Source: Strongylocentrotus droebachiensis
Lineage: Eukaryota > Echinodermata > Echinoidea > Camarodonta > Strongylocentrotidae
Reading direction: 5' to 3'
NCBI GenBank assembly: GCA_035222895.1
Contig: JAVYIG010002355.1
Coordinates: forward strand, 62,001 to 126,000
Length of the DNA: 64,000 bases
The translations under genes were made by a program, and so were the position numbers. The notes beneath the pieces were generated by a model. That model did not search any database and was not told where the DNA came from. It saw only the letters and a program-made list of their open reading frames with translations. Below, piece after piece: positions 46,176-64,000 of the stretch (within the stretch, counting starts at the first letter, position 1; every line of letters begins with the position of its first letter).

Positions 46176-47390
46176 TCTATGATTATCATTATTAAATTTT
46201 GAATAGAAGTCATCATCACAAACTCCTAAAAAAATGGATAACAAAATACAGCCTGTGTCTCTGAAATAGGACTTTGTACATGCCAAAGACTGTTTTGTAA
46301 AGCCAACCTCATTGAAACAAATGGAAGCTACCCAGTCCCCGGGAGGGTATCTAAGAAAGAGTTTGTCAAAATCTTATTCGTCCTTAAATATATCCATTAC
46401 GGTATATAAATATGTGTGTCTAGTACTTGTGTATTACCAATACAATATTCCTGTGTTTTAAATTGATTTTTTTTAAAGAAAGTGGAAAGGACCCTCCACT
46501 ATAAGTCACCTGATTGGACAGATTATATTCAGAGCTTGATGCTTAATGGGATCTAGTACATGCCCCCCCCCCCCCCAATTTTGCTCTGTACTTAACTGTA
46601 CAGGAACACATCATCACTACCACAAAGCTTTACATAATAACAAAGGATGGTTCTCTCTTGTGAATAACAGATAATGATGGACACGACACACACAACAGTA
46701 TAGGAATGAATACAGTCAGTTTGTCTTATAAGATCTCCTCAAGCGTTTTCTTACAAATACGCATTTCTCTATCGATACTTTTCTTAGTCTATGGAGTACC
46801 CATATGTGTATGTTTTAGTACCATTAGTAAAAGATTAACAAATTCTTAAATTCTACAAGTTAAACTAGTGACACAAGTATGGATTTGTATTATTACACCA
46901 GAGAAAGAATAATGGAATACATTAGAAACTGAAAATGGAGAAAGTCTGGAAACTTAAAATATTTGTGGTAAACAGGACAACATTTCGGCTGCACTAGTAT
47001 TGTATAACCTCTCTGGCGAGAGAACCAGTTTGCAATCTGAATTTTGGACGATAAACTTTTCATACATTGGTAATAATGCATTAAAATAGCCTTTAATTTT
47101 TTTCTTCAGTTGATGGCAATCAGTGGATATGAACCAAAATGTTTACTTGAATGCATGAGGATATATATGTACTCTTACAAGTAGAGAAAGTTTAGGCTGG
47201 TTCAGATATGATGCAGCAAAACCACAGCGATATTTTAATGATGCCGTAAAGTGTAATACGTCACTTCACATTTGTGTATCTTGTAACACAGAACTCTGTG
47301 AAGATTCGCAGTCGCTTTTATTTTACACGTTTTAAAAAACGTGGCTGATTTTTGCAGCAGTTTACCCCACCATATCTGAACAAGCCTTAA

Positions 47391-47623
47391 TGCCTCAGTC
47401 ACACCGTTGCGTATTTGGCTCGCGTATTGCTGCATATTTATGGCAAGCTGTTTTAACATTTATTCCTATTTCTTGATATCAAGAAATGAATTCTTGATAT
47501 CAAGAAATCGAATTCTTGATATCAAGAATTCAATTTCTTGATGTCAAGAATTACCATTGCTTTACAACAGAAAATCATTTTGTAAATAAATACGCAGCAA
47601 TACGCAAAGGTGTGACTGAGGCA
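47391..47623. mobile_element. TGCCTCAGTC MITE with TTCTTGATATCAAGAA palindromes (copy 1)
   Basis: The inverted ends TGCCTCAGTCACACC and GGTGTGACTGAGGCA extend into CGTATTGCTGC / GCAGCAATACG. The centre has four tandem near-copies of the palindrome TTCTTGATATCAAGAA. Target is probably TA. It lies just downstream of the GMPR stop codon. Confidence 0.8.
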
Positions 47624-47722
47624 TATAGGGTTGGTAATGTGTACCCTACAGTCTACACATACATGGATTTCTCCCTGGAGAGAAATCGATGAGCATGGAG
47701 CTATTGTGTCCCTCCAGCTTTC

Positions 47723-61351
<13,629 letters not shown>

Positions 61352-61597
61352 GATGGATGGAGGGTGATGTCTGCTAAACAATGCTGGTGGAACACAGATG
61401 TAATTGGAAATTTAGATGACACCTTAGTTCCTTAGCTTAATGGAGTGATGCCGATGTGATGCTTCTTTGGTGGTTAATGCCTGGCTGGAGTCTTTTGGAG
61501 GATTTGGAGACCCAGTCACAGTGCAGAGCAGCGCGATTATGAACAGTCCAGAAAGAGTTGAGTTTGTCAGCTTCTGCGACTTTGTCCTTGAATTGAG
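61352..61597 (-). promoter_or_regulatory. Likely GMPR 5' UTR / promoter region
   Basis: Repeat-free sequence directly upstream of the GMPR start. A more GC-rich, CpG-containing block follows at 61680-61865. No core promoter element assigned. Confidence 0.3.
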
Positions 61598-61867
61598 AGC
61601 TCAAATAAGTCCGGTCATTAAAAGTGTGCTAATTCCTTCTTTATCAGAGAAGCACTTCAGCACGTCGGGAATTCCGCTTCTACCAGAAAACAGATATTTT
61701 GCTGATGATATTGAATTGACGGTCAGCTCTGTCAGTGTTATGTTAATGTTAGAAGCAGGATCAACATCAAAACATTCTTCGCATAATTCCCGCGCGCGCG
61801 TTCTACGCGATCTCGTATCTCTAGCTCTCGCAGGAGGAGCTGCTGAACCAAATGTCGGTACTTCGTA
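61598..61867 (-). other. Unrecognised exon-like open frame upstream of GMPR
   Basis: On the - strand a good acceptor (AATTTACAG) at 61868 is followed by about 90 open codons to a TGA: DYEVPTFGSAAPPARARDTR, then RELCEECFDVDPASN and AKYLFSGRSGIPDVLKCFSD. Base composition and codon use look more coding-like than the flanks. It could be a last exon of another - strand gene, an untranslated GMPR leader exon, or chance. The + strand is also open here (133 codons). Confidence 0.3.
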
Positions 61868-64000
61868 GTCTGTAAATTAAGCTTGTATGTTTTTGTTAAG
61901 TAAAACAAATATCTTGTTATAGTCCTTTATTATTTAAAAAAAGTATATTGATGTTTTTGTTTCATTATATTTATTTTTTAGATTAATAAAATTAGAATAC
62001 ATGTTATGAAATGTAAATCCATGTATATTTATCTAAAATTCCGTATAACTAAAAGCCTTGAATAAATGCAGGGACGGGTCCTTGGCGAAGTTAGCCCGGA
62101 GAACAATATAATTTGCCCTAATGGTGTCTTCAAAAAGAAAACACGGGAAAAGAATGTGTAACATTGGTCATAAAGAGAAGAAAAATTAGATCAAAGCTTT
62201 TACTAGAATCGCGAGTGTGAAAATAAGACGTGGCGTATGATAGCAGAACAAATACCTATGAAACCTTTGCAAACGTCTAATTTCAATTTCAAGTTGAGAT
62301 TATGATGTACCCATTTAGCTAGTTTGAACATGCAATTCCACGGAGTTTAGTTTAGCAACGTATTTTCAGCATATTAACACAATATTATTGTTAAATAAAT
62401 AAATTGGGATTGAACAAAACAACAAACTAAATAGGTAAGTTTAAAGAGATTTTTGCCATGTTTTCAAAGTTGCAAAATTAAATCAAAGCTTCAATGGAAA
62501 ATATTGCGTTTAATAAAAAAAGATATAACTCAATCAGTTTTTAGATTTAAAGGCATTATCCTAGCTGGTATTTTAATGAGGGAAAGATGCTAAGCCTATC
62601 AGATTTAAGGTGAACATTACTCCTAAAAATGCCCGAGGTCTCAGTCATGTAGGAAATACTGTAACCATGCGTGACCATATGCCGGTACTGTCCCAGAAAA
62701 GTACATACAAAATGAAAAAGTATGAACCGGCAGAAGAATAACAATTTGTCATTCGCTTCTCTAAATTCTCAAGTGTTACGTATCCCTTTAATTTCCTCTC
62801 AAAATGAGCAAAGTGTTCTCATTAGAAAGGGATTTCCAATGTTTTAAAGCCAACATGACTTCGTGGACCAGAACAGTTCATGAATCACACCATTTTGTTC
62901 TGTATAATTTGCAACTTCTTTTGATCTGACTGATAATGATCTGATAATGGTCTAACTTCTTTTAATCTGATAATAATGGGAATTATTATCCTTTTTTTTT
63001 TACTCCCCGGTCTGGCCCTGAGGGCTAGAAAAATACCCCTAATATACGCCCTTAAGTCATAATGACAGTAATGAGGATAAATGCCCCACAAAAGGGCACT
63101 AATATAGCACATCGATAAGGTGTTTGATCCTCAGGCCTCACAGTTACTGAACCCTTGTACGCAGCGGGGGCTTGGGTAGGGGGCAGTTCCCACAAATAAA
63201 AAAATAAAATGCAATAAATTATCAATAATTCATTGATTGATTGATTGATTGATTTTATTTATTTCATTTCACATAACAATTGTTTGCAGAATAAAGAATA
63301 TAGTTAAATCCCCCCCCCCCCCCATAGGCGCCGGAAGTGGGGGGGAGGTGGGCAGGGGGGCAGTTGCCCCCCCAAACAAAAAAGTGTGAGGGGGAACGCA
63401 TTTTTGCCCCCCCCCCCCCCCCCAAAAAAAAAAAAAAAAAAAAAAAAACGCCCCCCCCCTCAAAAAAAAAAAAAAAAGCAGTAAAGGAGTAAACATGGTT
63501 TGTATTTTTAACCCAAAAGAACATAACAATAACATAAACCTGAATTAAATCACATATACAATTCCATTCAAAGAAAAGGAAAGTTCACAGGAATTAAATT
63601 TCATAAACATTGCGCATGCCACCTAAACGGTATTTATCAATAGAGGTCTTTATAATAGCGATACGCCCATATTGTGCGAGAATGGGAAAGGGTGTCTGTT
63701 TTTCGTTTGTTATATATAGGGGTAAGAAGACATGAGCCCCTGAACGCTGGCGTACTGATGGGGGGGGGGGGGTGTATTTCTTATTCGATACCAGTGATTT
63801 ACAAATGTTGCTGTTATGACATGATTTTCCGGTATTTTTCTCCATTTTTTGGTAAGTCGTACCTTTTTATGCGTTTGTTGGAAAATAAGAAGTTCCCAAA
63901 TTACAGTCGGGCGAAAAAGACGCTTATTTAGAAGCCTTTGTGTCATGGTCTGCAAAGTGGCTGGGCTCGAGCCCCCCCCCCCGCCCCTAATTTTTTGAAA
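61868..64000. other. Right edge, no supported gene
   Basis: AT-rich to about 63000. Then come a decayed SINE piece (63050-63150; AATGAGGATAAATGCC and AAAGGGCACTAATA match the SINE at 23328-23538 on the same strand), a repeat starting GTACGCAGCGGGGGCTTGGG (63157-63260, related to 1690-1785), (GATT)n at 63233-63255, and poly-C, poly-G and poly-A runs (63309-63477) of the kind seen at other element ends. Another poly-C element end starts near 63960 and leaves the window. Confidence 0.45.

Larger units (their letters stand above)
43341..47722. other. Intergenic region between GMPR (3') and COQ9 (5')
   Basis: No supported gene. Holds a GA-rich microsatellite (44636-44725), an A-rich stretch (45425-45520), one hAT-like MITE (46012-46175), a poly-C run (46563-46577) and one palindrome-rich MITE (47391-47623). 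The part nearest 47722 is probably GMPR 3' UTR. Confidence 0.4.

Noticed and set aside
61467-61868. 133-codon + strand ORF upstream of GMPR
   Set aside because: It mirrors the - strand open frame of similar length, has no recognisable domain and no supporting + strand splice context. The - strand reading has a splice acceptor and looks somewhat better.

Overview
This is an animal nuclear genome window. It has interrupted genes with GT-AG introns, long AT-rich untranslated and intergenic stretches, tRNA-derived SINEs, many small inverted-repeat DNA transposons and long simple-sequence tracts. One SINE type (tRNA head followed by a block reading roughly 'GTGCCCTTTGGTAAGGCATTAATCC') and the gene sequences suggest a marine invertebrate deuterostome. 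An echinoderm is my best guess, but that is inference and not proven by the window.

Three protein-coding genes can be supported, and all three look complete. (1) SOCS6, a suppressor-of-cytokine-signalling adaptor, is on the + strand as one uninterrupted 533-codon coding exon (8930-10531). It is followed by several kilobases of AT-rich, probably 3'-untranslated sequence. (2) COQ9, a coenzyme Q biosynthesis lipid-binding protein of mitochondria, is on the - strand with six coding exons from 43135 down to 23229, giving 279 aa. (3) GMPR, GMP reductase, is on the - strand with nine coding exons from 61351 down to 47723, giving 347 aa. For COQ9 and GMPR every exon junction was checked for AG/GT and frame, and the exon lengths sum exactly to open frames. 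SOCS6 and COQ9 converge; GMPR lies head-to-tail upstream of COQ9. The three have unrelated roles (signalling, ubiquinone synthesis, purine salvage), and I see no reason to read the neighbourhood as functional clustering.

The rest is largely mobile DNA. 2477-7843 is a 5.4-kb hAT-like element with an exact 8-bp target duplication (GTTCTACT). It carries a satellite array of about 110-140-bp units, a nested hAT-like insertion holding a broken zinc-finger fragment, and a nested Tc1/mariner-type element (4715-6144) whose empty site is preserved in a neighbouring satellite unit. COQ9 intron 3 holds a THAP-type pseudogene and a hAT-like element (30317-32195, 8-bp duplication GATAACGC) that itself contains another (31187-31919). 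COQ9 intron 1 (9.7 kb) consists mostly of two large repeat structures: a doubly nested inverted-repeat element (34105-37988) and a tandem-repeat block (38145-42873). GMPR introns contain a three-level SINE/MITE nest (48620-49207), several foldback MITEs and a SINE piece that begins only 9 bp from a splice donor.

No CRISPR, rRNA or functional tRNA gene was seen. No clearly new cellular system is visible; the most unusual material is the layered transposon architecture and several inverted-repeat families I cannot name.
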